A DNA stretch of 6,892 nucleotides. Origin: Haloferacaceae archaeon (GTDB taxonomy: Archaea; Halobacteriota; Halobacteria; Halobacteriales; Haloferacaceae). Location of the stretch: the NCBI GenBank assembly GCA_003554115.1, contig PWFE01000094.1, positions 1 through 6,892 of the forward strand, read 5' to 3'. The notes under the pieces are model-generated. The model did not search any database. It worked only from the letters and a program-made list of their open reading frames with translations, and had not been told where the DNA came from. A program made the translations under genes and the position numbers. Shown in pieces: positions 1-5,748 of this stretch (the first letter of the stretch is position 1; each line of letters begins with the position of its first letter).

Positions 1-1
1 C

Positions 2-130
2 GACACTAGCGGATCGACGTTCTACCTCGCTGCGTGGGAGTCGGACGATCCCGAGATCGTTCGCGATCGACTCGACCGGATCAGTTCCACAGCAGAAGAG
101 CTCATCGACGTGCTCGAAGACAGCGTCTGA
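2..130 (+). CDS. C-terminal end of an unknown protein (partial)
   Basis: An open frame enters from the left edge and ends at the TGA at 128-130, giving 42 residues. The tail is acidic (segments AAWESDDPEIVRDR and AEELIDVLEDSV) and looks like a C-terminal amphipathic helix. Composition and codon use match a haloarchaeal gene. Too little is present to name a family. The stop lies four bases before the left arm of an inverted repeat (134-178), which could serve as a 3' hairpin for this gene or as an operator for the next one. Confidence 0.6.
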   Translation, partial: DTSGSTFYLAAWESDDPEIVRDRLDRISSTAEELIDVLEDSV

Positions 131-133
131 ATC

Positions 134-178
134 CTTAACCAACACTCGGTTCTACGCCCCCTAATTTCGTTGGTTAAG
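134..178. repeat. 10-base perfect inverted repeat (operator or hairpin candidate)
   Basis: CTTAACCAAC at 134-143 is the exact reverse complement of GTTGGTTAAG at 169-178, with a 25-base spacer. The arm centres are about 35 bases apart, roughly three and a half helical turns. It lies between the stop of the upstream gene (130) and the TATA box of the AbiEi-like gene (230). The core GTTGGTTAA recurs at 1685-1693 in the regulator promoter region. That recurrence favours a protein-binding site over a simple terminator; no T-run follows the right arm. Confidence 0.55.
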
Positions 179-229
179 TCTGCTCGTCTCCGCCGTCCGC
201 AGCAGTCGCAAGGCTAAAGCAGGCCCGTG

Positions 230-235
230 TTTATA
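230..235 (+). promoter_or_regulatory. TATA box of the AbiEi-like gene
   Basis: TTTATA lies 22-27 bases upstream of the ATG at 257, the archaeal TATA-to-start distance expected if transcription starts at or within a base or two of the start codon (leaderless). This decides the start: an upstream in-frame GTG at 227 overlaps the TATA box and would not be in the transcript. Confidence 0.65.
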
Positions 236-256
236 CTCTATGTAAGAAACGCAGGT

Positions 257-1087
257 ATGGGTACCATAGAACAAGCGCAAAATATCCGCCAGGGCCTCTC
301 GACTCGAGAAAGTCGACTCCTTGCACGACTCGCTGGGGCGGGTCACCAGATCATCTCCGTCGACGACATCGAGACGACGCTGGAGGTCCCCCCAAACACC
401 GCCCGCGAGATCGCCTCCCGGCTCACCAAGAAGGGCTGGCTCGGTCGGCTCTTCCCGGGCACGTATCTCATCATTCCACTCACAGCCGGCGAGGAGGCCG
501 TGTACACAACCCACGAGTACCTCATCGCCGCCCACGTCGCCGAGCCGATGTACATCGGCTACTACAGCGCCCTCAGCCACCACGGACTGACCGAACAGGT
601 CCCCCGGACGGTGTACGTCGTCACGCCGACCCGAGCGCAAAGCCGGGAGATCCACGGCGTCCCGTACCGCGTCACGACAGTCACCGAGCGGAAATTCTTC
701 GGTTTTGAGCCGACATCGATCGAGGGTACGACCGTTCAGGTCAGCGACCTGGAGAAGACGCTGGTCGACTGTGCGGACCACCCCGAGTTCTGTGGTGGCC
801 TTCGAGAACTCGCAACCGCGATGCGTACTGCCAACGAACGGGGTTGCGACTGGGACACGGTCAGCGAGTACCTCGAGCGCCTCGACAACGGCGCGGCGAC
901 CAAGCGGATCGTCTACCTCGCCGACCAGCTCGGCATCGACCTCCCCGCCCGCGAGGACCTCGTCGCGTCGTTCACGAGTGGCTACTCGCTGTTGGACCCG
1001 ACGCGGCCCGACACCGGATCGACCGACAGTACGTACCGCCTCCGAATCAACGTCGAGCCAGCCATGCTGGAGCCCACGGAGTCCTGA
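257..1087 (+). CDS. AbiEi-like antitoxin / winged-helix repressor (type IV TA family, COG5340-like)
   Basis: The protein has 276 residues from the ATG at 257, chosen because TTTATA at 230-235 predicts a leaderless transcript there. Residues about 10-70 form a winged-helix domain (RESRLLARLAGAGHQIISVDD, then NTAREIASRLTKKGWLGRL and the wing-like FPGTYLIIPL). The middle has family hallmarks: YYSALSHHGLTEQVPRTVYV, then ERKFFGFEP and VSDLEKTLVDC. The C-terminal half is the helical AbiEi-type region (GGLRELATAM; AATKRIVYLADQLGIDLP). In characterised AbiE systems AbiEi is a DNA-binding autorepressor that neutralises the nucleotidyltransferase AbiEii, whose gene normally follows. Here the next gene is convergent and encodes a regulator, so this copy is an orphan within the window. 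A broken homologue lies at 3126-3560. Family assignment is confident; an antitoxin role here is inferred. Confidence 0.85.
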   Translation: MGTIEQAQNIRQGLSTRESRLLARLAGAGHQIISVDDIETTLEVPPNTAREIASRLTKKGWLGRLFPGTYLIIPLTAGEEAVYTTHEYLIAAHVAEPMYIGYYSALSHHGLTEQVPRTVYVVTPTRAQSREIHGVPYRVTTVTERKFFGFEPTSIEGTTVQVSDLEKTLVDCADHPEFCGGLRELATAMRTANERGCDWDTVSEYLERLDNGAATKRIVYLADQLGIDLPAREDLVASFTSGYSLLDPTRPDTGSTDSTYRLRINVEPAMLEPTES

Positions 1088-1090
1088 CCT

Positions 1091-1111
1091 AGGTACGAAG
1101 TCGGCGTACCT
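1091..1111. terminator. 7-base hairpin between convergent genes
   Basis: AGGTACG (1091-1097) and CGTACCT (1105-1111) pair perfectly around a 7-base loop. The hairpin begins four bases after the AbiEi-like stop codon and lies before the 3' end of the convergent regulator (1150). It is followed by TCTCTGC rather than a clean T-run, so termination is a position-based suggestion. It may instead protect the 3' ends of both transcripts. Confidence 0.3.
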
Positions 1112-1149
1112 TCTCTGCAGCGTCGAGAACGGTGCTGTTCAACGACGAA

Positions 1150-1638
1150 CTATGTGTTTGTGCCACCATCGACGGCGTCGAGATCGGGCTCGTCGAATTC
1201 GAGGGCTTCCGCGACGGCATCCGGAAGCTCCGGGCGAGGGGCCGATTCGTGGCGCTCGATTTTCTCGGTCTTGCGCGTGTTTTCGTAGAGGGCACGTGCG
1301 ACCGGAAGCCCACGGAGATACTTGTAGTCGTGGAGGACCTCGACCCCCCGCTCTGTGAATCCGTAGAACTGGGCGGGGAGATCACGTTTCCCCTCGCTTG
1401 GTTCGTACGTGTAGCGTGCGAGGAGCCCGGCGTCGATCAACGTCTCCAACTGGTCTTTGATGGCCGCCTGGCTCTTCCCGGTCATATACTCGAGTTCGGC
1501 GAGCGACATTAGATGGGCGGGATGGCCCAGCAGCTCCTGGATGATGAGATGGCGCGTATCCTGGGACAGCAGCTTGAACAGCCGCTGCTGTTCCGCGAAC
1601 GGCCCTGCATCGGCCGCGCCCGTGTCGGTTTCGCTCAT
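1150..1638 (-). CDS. Winged-helix transcriptional regulator (haloarchaeal ArsR/PadR-like)
   Basis: The product has 162 residues. The start at 1638 fits a leaderless transcript because TTATA on the same strand (1667-1663) is centred 27 bases upstream. Residues about 15-85 look like a winged helix: LFKLLSQDTRHLIIQELLGH, then LMSLAELEYMTGKSQAAIKD, recognition-helix-like QLETLIDAGLLARYTY, and wing-like LPAQFYGFTERGVEVLHDY. A helical tail ends in the family-like HESAPRP. The regulator at 2659-3066 shares this layout, with LIDAGIVTEV, WKFYGLTEDG and YENAPRP. Function is probably DNA binding, with targets unknown. It is convergent with the AbiEi-like gene and divergent from the gene at 1754. Its promoter carries a GTTGGTTAA copy also found before the AbiEi-like gene, so it may control both; that is inference. 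Confidence 0.8.
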   Translation of the reverse strand: MSETDTGAADAGPFAEQQRLFKLLSQDTRHLIIQELLGHPAHLMSLAELEYMTGKSQAAIKDQLETLIDAGLLARYTYEPSEGKRDLPAQFYGFTERGVEVLHDYKYLRGLPVARALYENTRKTEKIERHESAPRPELPDAVAEALEFDEPDLDAVDGGTNT

Positions 1639-1662
1639 ACGTGCTGGTACGAGATAGGACGC

Positions 1663-1693
1663 TATAACAGTTAGGGTTGTACAAGTTGGTTAA
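1663..1693 (-). promoter_or_regulatory. Promoter of the minus-strand regulator with candidate operator
   Basis: Read on the minus strand, TTATA at 1667-1663 is centred 27 bases before the ATG at 1638. Just upstream come CCCTAACT (1676-1669), the 8-base palindrome TTGTACAA (1677-1684) and TTAACCAAC (1693-1685). The last matches the arms of the inverted repeat at 134-178. The 115-base gap between the divergent starts at 1638 and 1754 must serve both genes, so a bound regulator could affect both. Confidence 0.5.
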
Positions 1694-1753
1694 AACGAGA
1701 AAAACCAAAGTGATTCAGAAGGGATAAGGTGGTGTGGTTTGAATCGGCAGCTA

Positions 1754-2554
1754 ATGACCGACCCAAGCCCGCCGCCGGACGCTGGGGAGATTATGACCGT
1801 TGTTCACGAGGCCGTCGGGGGCATCGAAGTTGAGCCTGCAGAGAAACGGGAAATCTGGCGGTTCACCCAGCGTGAATTGCCGTATCTCTGGAGTCAGCGG
1901 ACATCGTATTTCATCTTGGGGAGCTATCGCGACCCCTATATCCGCCGGCTTCGCGCCGTCCAGAACGAACTCACGAAGCAGCTCGGTGCCTATCCGTTCA
2001 TCATGGGTGATCTCCTCGAACTTCCGACTGACCGCCTCAATACGTTCGATATCATGTTTTCGTTGCTCGCGACGTACAGCGACTACATCGTTGGGGTCTT
2101 CGAGAAGGAGAGTGGTGGGGAGGCGCCTGAATTGGGCGAGATCGATGACCCGCCGTATTTCGACAAGTCGTACGTGTTCCCACGTGATTACGCGTGGGTG
2201 ACTGACGAGAACCTTGACTCGCCACAGCACGTCATTCAGGCCGCCCTTGAGATAGCGTTCACAGACGATTTGTCGGCGGATGAAGTCCAAGCAAACGTCG
2301 AGTCGCTCGTTGATCGCGCCCAAGAGAGCGGTCTCGACATCGACGAACAGGAGGTGTGGGATGTGATCGACGAGCGGGCAGATGAGGACGAAGAGCCGGC
2401 AACGTACAGTTGGGTCCATCTCAACAAGTTCCGCAAATTCGAACTCCACGAACGGTGCTTCCCGTGGACGACAGAGGACGAACTTCGAACTGAGGTTGAC
2501 GAACTTCCGTCCCCGACACCACGTCCGGAGTGGGAAGAGCGTGAGGACCAGTGA
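1754..2554 (+). CDS. Unknown haloarchaeal protein with Rossmann-like, nucleoside-deoxyribosyltransferase-like N-terminal half
   Basis: 266 residues from the ATG at 1754. A TTG at 1739 is in frame, and AGGTG at 1727-1731 would be a well-placed ribosome binding site for it, so the start is uncertain. The N-terminal half reads as alternating strands and helices: SYFILGSYRD (51-60), a helix with RRLRAVQNELTKQLG, FIMGDLLELP, then YSDYIVGVFEKESGGEAPEL (108-127). The order 'strand-GSYR ... D ... SDYIVGVF ... GGE-ELG' resembles nucleoside deoxyribosyltransferase or TIR-like Rossmannoid folds, where the late acidic residue takes part in cleaving an N-glycosidic bond. The acidic C-terminal half ends in a distinctive block (WVHLNKFRKFELHERCFPW, 220-238). 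I do not recognise a characterised homologue. It resembles haloarchaeal proteins listed only as domains of unknown function. Catalytic activity is inference. Confidence 0.75.
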   Translation: MTDPSPPPDAGEIMTVVHEAVGGIEVEPAEKREIWRFTQRELPYLWSQRTSYFILGSYRDPYIRRLRAVQNELTKQLGAYPFIMGDLLELPTDRLNTFDIMFSLLATYSDYIVGVFEKESGGEAPELGEIDDPPYFDKSYVFPRDYAWVTDENLDSPQHVIQAALEIAFTDDLSADEVQANVESLVDRAQESGLDIDEQEVWDVIDERADEDEEPATYSWVHLNKFRKFELHERCFPWTTEDELRTEVDELPSPTPRPEWEEREDQ

Positions 2555-2606
2555 ATTGTCCTGTCCTACTCGCTTGGCGGTACACTCATCATAGTGAGCC
2601 GGCTCG

Positions 2607-2638
2607 GTAGTTTACTCTCGGATAAACTACTTTACTAT
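2607..2638 (+). promoter_or_regulatory. 8+8 inverted-repeat operator abutting the TATA box of the second regulator
   Basis: GTAGTTTA (2607-2614) and TAAACTAC (2623-2630) are perfect reverse complements with an 8-base spacer, a 24-base symmetric site. It directly touches the TATA-like TTTACTAT at 2631-2638, which lies 21-28 bases before the ATG at 2659 (leaderless spacing). The site would cover the TFB-recognition element, so a bound dimer should block initiation. The simplest reading is autorepression by the winged-helix protein encoded next. That link is inference. Confidence 0.6.
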
Positions 2639-2658
2639 GCCCGGTCGAATACATCGTT

Positions 2659-3066
2659 ATGGAGGCTGGTTCGGGTGTCGGTGACGACACGACACCACGG
2701 GAAGTCATCCACTTCATTACACAGCAGACACGGTTTTCGCTTATCAGCGATATTCTCGCTCACCCTCAACAGCTCCCATCGATGTACGAACTCGAGGAGC
2801 TCAATCCCAGTGTGAGCGATGCGACCGTCTACAAGCACATCCAGAAGCTGATCGACGCCGGCATCGTCACGGAGGTCGCTTTGGACGACGACCAGCGCCG
2901 GCAGGGGTATCCCTGGAAGTTCTACGGCCTCACCGAAGACGGCCGCGAGTTCCTGGAGACGCACAATCTGCTTGCCGCGGAGGAGACACTTCAGCAGATC
3001 TACGACACCATCGCCGATAAGCCCGAGAAGATGGTCAAGTACGAGAACGCGCCCCGTCCAGATTAG
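2659..3066 (+). CDS. Winged-helix transcriptional regulator, paralogue of the 1150-1638 protein
   Basis: The product has 135 residues. The start fits a leaderless transcript from the TATA-like element at 2631-2638. It is a compact winged-helix protein: EVIHFITQQTRFSLISDIL, LPSMYELEELNPSVSDATVY (recognition helix near KHIQKLIDAG), wing-like YPWKFYGLTEDGREFLETH, then a helical tail ending YENAPRPD. Layout and motifs match the minus-strand regulator at 1150-1638 (LIDAGLLARY, AQFYGFTERG, HESAPRP), so the two are paralogues. It lies immediately before a decayed AbiEi-like gene and a Doc-like gene on the same strand, suggesting it once headed that operon. The symmetric site overlapping its promoter makes autoregulation likely. 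The ligand or signal is unknown. Confidence 0.8.
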   Translation: MEAGSGVGDDTTPREVIHFITQQTRFSLISDILAHPQQLPSMYELEELNPSVSDATVYKHIQKLIDAGIVTEVALDDDQRRQGYPWKFYGLTEDGREFLETHNLLAAEETLQQIYDTIADKPEKMVKYENAPRPD

Positions 3067-3125
3067 GAGTGGTTGTCAGAGAATAGGGAGCGATAGTCTG
3101 CCGTTATTCCCGGAGGTTAGCCTGA

Positions 3126-3560
3126 CTGACCGACTTCACGGACGTAGCCGCTCCGCTCAAGATCAAATTCTTCGGCTACGAGTCGAGGCTCATCGAGGAC
3201 AGCGCCGTGAACGTCGCAGATGTGGAAAAGACGACCGTTGACTGTACCGACCATCTCGAACTCTGTGGTGGCATCCGAGAACTCGTACAGGCGATAATTG
3301 TCGCGGAGGATCGAGACTATTCGTGGGCGACGGTCGTTGAGTGCCTCCAGCGACCCGACAACGGCGCTGCGACCAAGCGGATCGTCTACCTCGCCGACCA
3401 GCTCGGCATTGACCTCCCGGAGCGTGAGACGCTCCTCAAGTCATTCACAAGCGGGTATCCGCTTCTCGACCCAACGCGAAGCGAACAGGGACGCTAGGAC
3501 AGTGAGTATCATCTCCGAATCAACGTCGACTGGGAGAGACTCGATTCGATGGAATCCTGA
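3126..3560 (+). pseudogene. C-terminal remnant of a second AbiEi-like gene
   Basis: The frame from 3126 matches the C-terminal half of the intact AbiEi-like protein: IKFFGYE against RKFFGFE, VADVEKTTVDC against VSDLEKTLVDC, CGGIRELVQAI against CGGLRELATAM, then a 20-residue identical stretch. About the first 140 codons, including the winged helix, are missing, and a TGA at 3123 closes the frame upstream. A TAG at 3495-3497 interrupts it, yet homology continues in frame (YHLRINVDWERLDSMES) to the TGA at 3558-3560, just as the intact gene ends LRINVEPAMLEPTES. A GTG at 3207 could still allow a 96-residue fragment. DNA-binding ability is lost. Its place between a regulator and a Doc-like gene suggests it was the middle gene of an operon. 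Confidence 0.8.
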
Positions 3561-3624
3561 TGCCAGGTCGGTCCGAAAGGTAGCGTGAATTAAGATGCTC
3601 CTCCAAGTACAGCGAATCAGGTAG

Positions 3625-4500
3625 ATGGGTCACGTCTATTATCACCATCCGGGCGACAATCAGTTCTCTCTTGATTTTGTCCACGAGGCTCCATCAGAGA
3701 TCGTTGCCAGGATTGTCGAGTACGACGATGACGTGGCGGTGAAGGTTCGCAGGTACGATCTTGACAGCGAGTTTTTCGGTATCTATACCTCCCGCGTCGG
3801 TGGTGGGGACGTCGGCGATCTCGAATTCGATTTTGGCGAGGCACTCTCTGAGATGGGTGCTGATAACGGTACCATCGTTGCCCGGCTCCTCGAGATCTAT
3901 CAAGCGCTCATAGCCCAGAACGAGGAAGAAGAAGGAGTTCCTGTTGAAGCGTACAAGAACATCGACATCGATGCACTCCCAGACGCGCTCAACCGGGTGT
4001 CGTGGGAGGGCGACGCGACTGATGTTGCAGGCCGTCTCGCCTCAAATCTCATTCTCAAACACGCGCTTCCGAATGCCAACCATCGGACTGCTGTTGCCCT
4101 GGTTCAGTTCTACCTCCGTCGGATTGCTCCCGATTTCTCGATGCCAGAGACCTCCGTGGAAATCGACTCAGAGACATACGACTGGCGGGAGTGGGTAAAC
4201 GAATATATTAATGAGTCAAAGCGTCTCTTAACGGTTCGTCGGAAGAATGTGCTACTCAAACATCTCTCTGACTTCGGAGCGACAACGCTTGAGCGGAAAC
4301 ACGAGGTCCAGATCGACCTGACGGCATACGAGCTGGATATGTATCCCGCAGAAGCGAAAACAGTCTACGCAACAGCGCACGAGGAGCTCTGGATCGAATT
4401 CGTCGAAGAAGCGGTTGAGCGCACCGACAATCCCGAGCTAATGGAAACTCCTGGACTATCTAAGGCGGAGTTCGCAGAGAAAATTCGGACTCTCGAGTAA
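3625..4500 (+). CDS. Fic/Doc-like protein with a degenerate catalytic motif (possible toxin)
   Basis: The product has 291 residues from the ATG at 3625. The key feature is HALPNANHRTA at residues 146-156, followed by a helix (VALVQFYLRRI). This resembles the Doc motif HxFx(D/N)xNKR: His146, Asn150, Asn152 and Arg154 are kept, while Phe becomes Leu148 and Lys becomes His153. Doc is a Fic-fold kinase that inactivates elongation factor Tu, and other Fic enzymes transfer AMP. The surroundings are helical, as in Fic domains. The first 80 residues are strand-rich and unassigned, and the C-terminal 90 are helical and acidic. No Phd-like antitoxin is adjacent; upstream lies the AbiEi-like remnant, and a 34-codon ORF converges from downstream. 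A/T content is higher than in flanking genes. Fic membership is likely but rests on one motif; the changed residues may mean altered or lost activity. Confidence 0.65.
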   Translation: MGHVYYHHPGDNQFSLDFVHEAPSEIVARIVEYDDDVAVKVRRYDLDSEFFGIYTSRVGGGDVGDLEFDFGEALSEMGADNGTIVARLLEIYQALIAQNEEEEGVPVEAYKNIDIDALPDALNRVSWEGDATDVAGRLASNLILKHALPNANHRTAVALVQFYLRRIAPDFSMPETSVEIDSETYDWREWVNEYINESKRLLTVRRKNVLLKHLSDFGATTLERKHEVQIDLTAYELDMYPAEAKTVYATAHEELWIEFVEEAVERTDNPELMETPGLSKAEFAEKIRTLE

Positions 4501-4510
4501 GCGGCGTGCG

Positions 4511-4615
4511 CTAGTCTTGGAGCGTCGCGACCGTGCGGCCGGTTTCTTCGGCCTCTTCGCTCCGCGACATCCCGTATGTTGCGAGAGCCTCTTCAACCGC
4601 GTCGTCCAGACTCAT
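4511..4615 (-). CDS. Possible 34-residue acidic peptide
   Basis: ATG at 4615 to TAG at 4513-4511. The product starts MSLDDAVEEALATYGMSRSE and ends TGRTVATLQD: acidic, helical and haloarchaeal in composition. An in-frame TGA lies one codon before the ATG, so this is not the tail of a longer frame. A TATA-like TTTATT on the same strand (4650-4645) is 30-35 bases upstream of the start, which would leave a leader of only a few bases. It converges with the Doc-like gene, 10 bases from its stop. Small proteins beside toxins are often antitoxins, but nothing in the sequence proves this, and a chance ORF is possible. Confidence 0.35.
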   Translation of the reverse strand: MSLDDAVEEALATYGMSRSEEAEETGRTVATLQD

Positions 4616-4891
4616 TGGTCAGGCAAATCTTGGCTCTGCCAACGAATAAAGTCTCGCACGATTTGCGTTTATCATTGCATCGGCCAACTCGCCAACCGTG
4701 CAGGACCGATCCCGCAAACAGTCGATAACCCGTAGCACCGTCCACTCGCATAGATTCCCATCTCTCCGATGTATTCATAATCATATCGGGTAGAGTGGAA
4801 TACAGACTCTTGGCGCACAGATCGAGTCGTCAAATAGTGAGACAGTTGTGCAACCGTATTTTGGAGAGGCAATTCGATCTGCGAGTCCGAA
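4616..4891. other. Intergenic region with no supported gene
   Basis: These 276 bases are relatively AT-rich and hold no convincing coding frame on either strand. They contain the TATA-like element for the small peptide (4645-4650), a small hairpin TTGGC-TCT-GCCAA (4630-4642), and the left copy of a 20-base repeat (4847-4866). Confidence 0.5.
4847..4866 (+). repeat. 20-base direct repeat, left copy
   Basis: TGTGCAACCGTATTTTGGAG differs at only two positions from TGTGCAACCGCATCTTGGAG at 5701-5720. No similarity extends beyond the 20 bases on either side. The two copies bracket the Cys-rich gene. Confidence 0.6.
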
Positions 4892-5512
4892 CTACTCGGG
4901 AGGCGACGTGAACAGGCGCCGATACTCGTCAAGCCACTCGATCTCGTGGTACGTCACGTCGTTCTGAATGTCGTATTCAAGCGGGAGTGGATCCGAACGG
5001 TGGGTCGTGAACGTGAGGTTGATTTCGACACAGGGCCCATGCTCTGAGACGCACTCGAAGCCATCGTCAACGGGGTATACAACGCTAAACCAGCGAATCT
5101 GGAACCCAAAGTGGTCACACACATCTCTGACGACGGCAGCATCGCAATAGGGCGTGTGGACCCACAGTTCCCCGCCAGCGTACGCCTGATCCTTGACGCA
5201 CCAGACTGCATCGAGGGAGCGGAGAAACTCCGCAGCGCGATTGTAGTGCGCTTCAGTCAGGCGATCCCACCAGTGGTACTCCTCGACGTCGTCAACGAGG
5301 AGCTGGAGGCAATCTCCACACACATCATACGCCCGCTCACCAAGGGAGACTTCGTGGAGTTTGTCGTACTGGGTGGTGTCACATGCATCGCACGGCGGGG
5401 AAGCACCACTGCACTGGCATCCGGAGGATGATCGCTGTTCGGTAGGGTTGGAACACCTGCTGTTTGCACTCCCTGGCTTCTGAGATTCGTTTGAGTCGGT
5501 ATTCTCGGTCAT
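4892..5512 (-). CDS. Cys-rich unknown protein with zinc-ribbon-like CxxC pairs
   Basis: The product has 206 residues, ATG at 5512. The first 40 residues are low-complexity and polar (Ser, Asn, Gln, Cys), typical of a disordered N-terminus. CDAC (41-44) and CGDC (65-68) are 20 residues apart, a plausible four-Cys zinc ribbon. Further cysteines at 20, 32, 34, 105, 123, 132, 154 and 161 make it unusually Cys-rich for this window. The C-terminal part (ELWVHTPYCDAAVVRDVCDH, then FGFQIRWFSVVYPVDDGF, INLTFTTHR, IEWLDEYRRLF) looks like a compact alpha/beta domain. I do not recognise the family. There is no signal peptide or membrane segment. It is the only long gene between the Doc-like gene and the RNA cluster, and it faces left. 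Inverted repeats at its start suggest regulation of its own expression. Confidence 0.7.
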   Translation of the reverse strand: MTENTDSNESQKPGSANSRCSNPTEQRSSSGCQCSGASPPCDACDTTQYDKLHEVSLGERAYDVCGDCLQLLVDDVEEYHWWDRLTEAHYNRAAEFLRSLDAVWCVKDQAYAGGELWVHTPYCDAAVVRDVCDHFGFQIRWFSVVYPVDDGFECVSEHGPCVEINLTFTTHRSDPLPLEYDIQNDVTYHEIEWLDEYRRLFTSPPE

Positions 5513-5552
5513 TGGTATCTAACCGAGAACCGTCAGTCACGCCGTGTGACTG
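5502..5552 (-). promoter_or_regulatory. Two inverted repeats at and upstream of the Cys-rich gene start
   Basis: TTCTCGGT (5502-5509) pairs perfectly with ACCGAGAA (5522-5529), enclosing the start codon at 5512-5510. CAGTCAC (5534-5540) pairs with GTGACTG (5546-5552) around a 5-base loop just upstream. No TATA box lies at leaderless distance; GTAAAT at 5617-5622 (ATTTAC on the minus strand) is the nearest candidate and would give a leader of about 80 bases containing both hairpins. A leader-based control or a repressor site are both possible. Confidence 0.4.
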
Positions 5553-5700
5553 GGCTCCCGGCTAGAACCGAACCAACGGTCGGCCACTCATCTATCGCCA
5601 CAGAGAGCAGGTTGGTGTAAATAGTTTCTGTGGGTCCAACCGAGAACACCGGCCAGCGTCCGGCTATCGACGACAGCCAATGCTAGGACATTAAACGTCG

Positions 5701-5720
5701 TGTGCAACCGCATCTTGGAG
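5701..5720 (+). repeat. 20-base direct repeat, right copy
   Basis: This matches 4847-4866 at 18 of 20 positions in the same orientation, 854 bases away. It lies 189 bases upstream of the Cys-rich gene's start codon; the other copy lies 26 bases beyond that gene's end. Confidence 0.6.
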
Positions 5721-5748
5721 TGTGACTGGCGTGTCTGTGGGTAACACA

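Noticed and set aside
227..256. GTG at 227 as the start of the AbiEi-like gene
   Set aside because: The codon overlaps the TATA box, so it would not be transcribed; the ATG at 257 fits the leaderless distance.
161..781. 206-codon minus-strand frame opposite the AbiEi-like gene
   Set aside because: It lies almost wholly antisense to a gene with clear family motifs and shows no recognisable domain; long shadow frames are common in GC-rich DNA.
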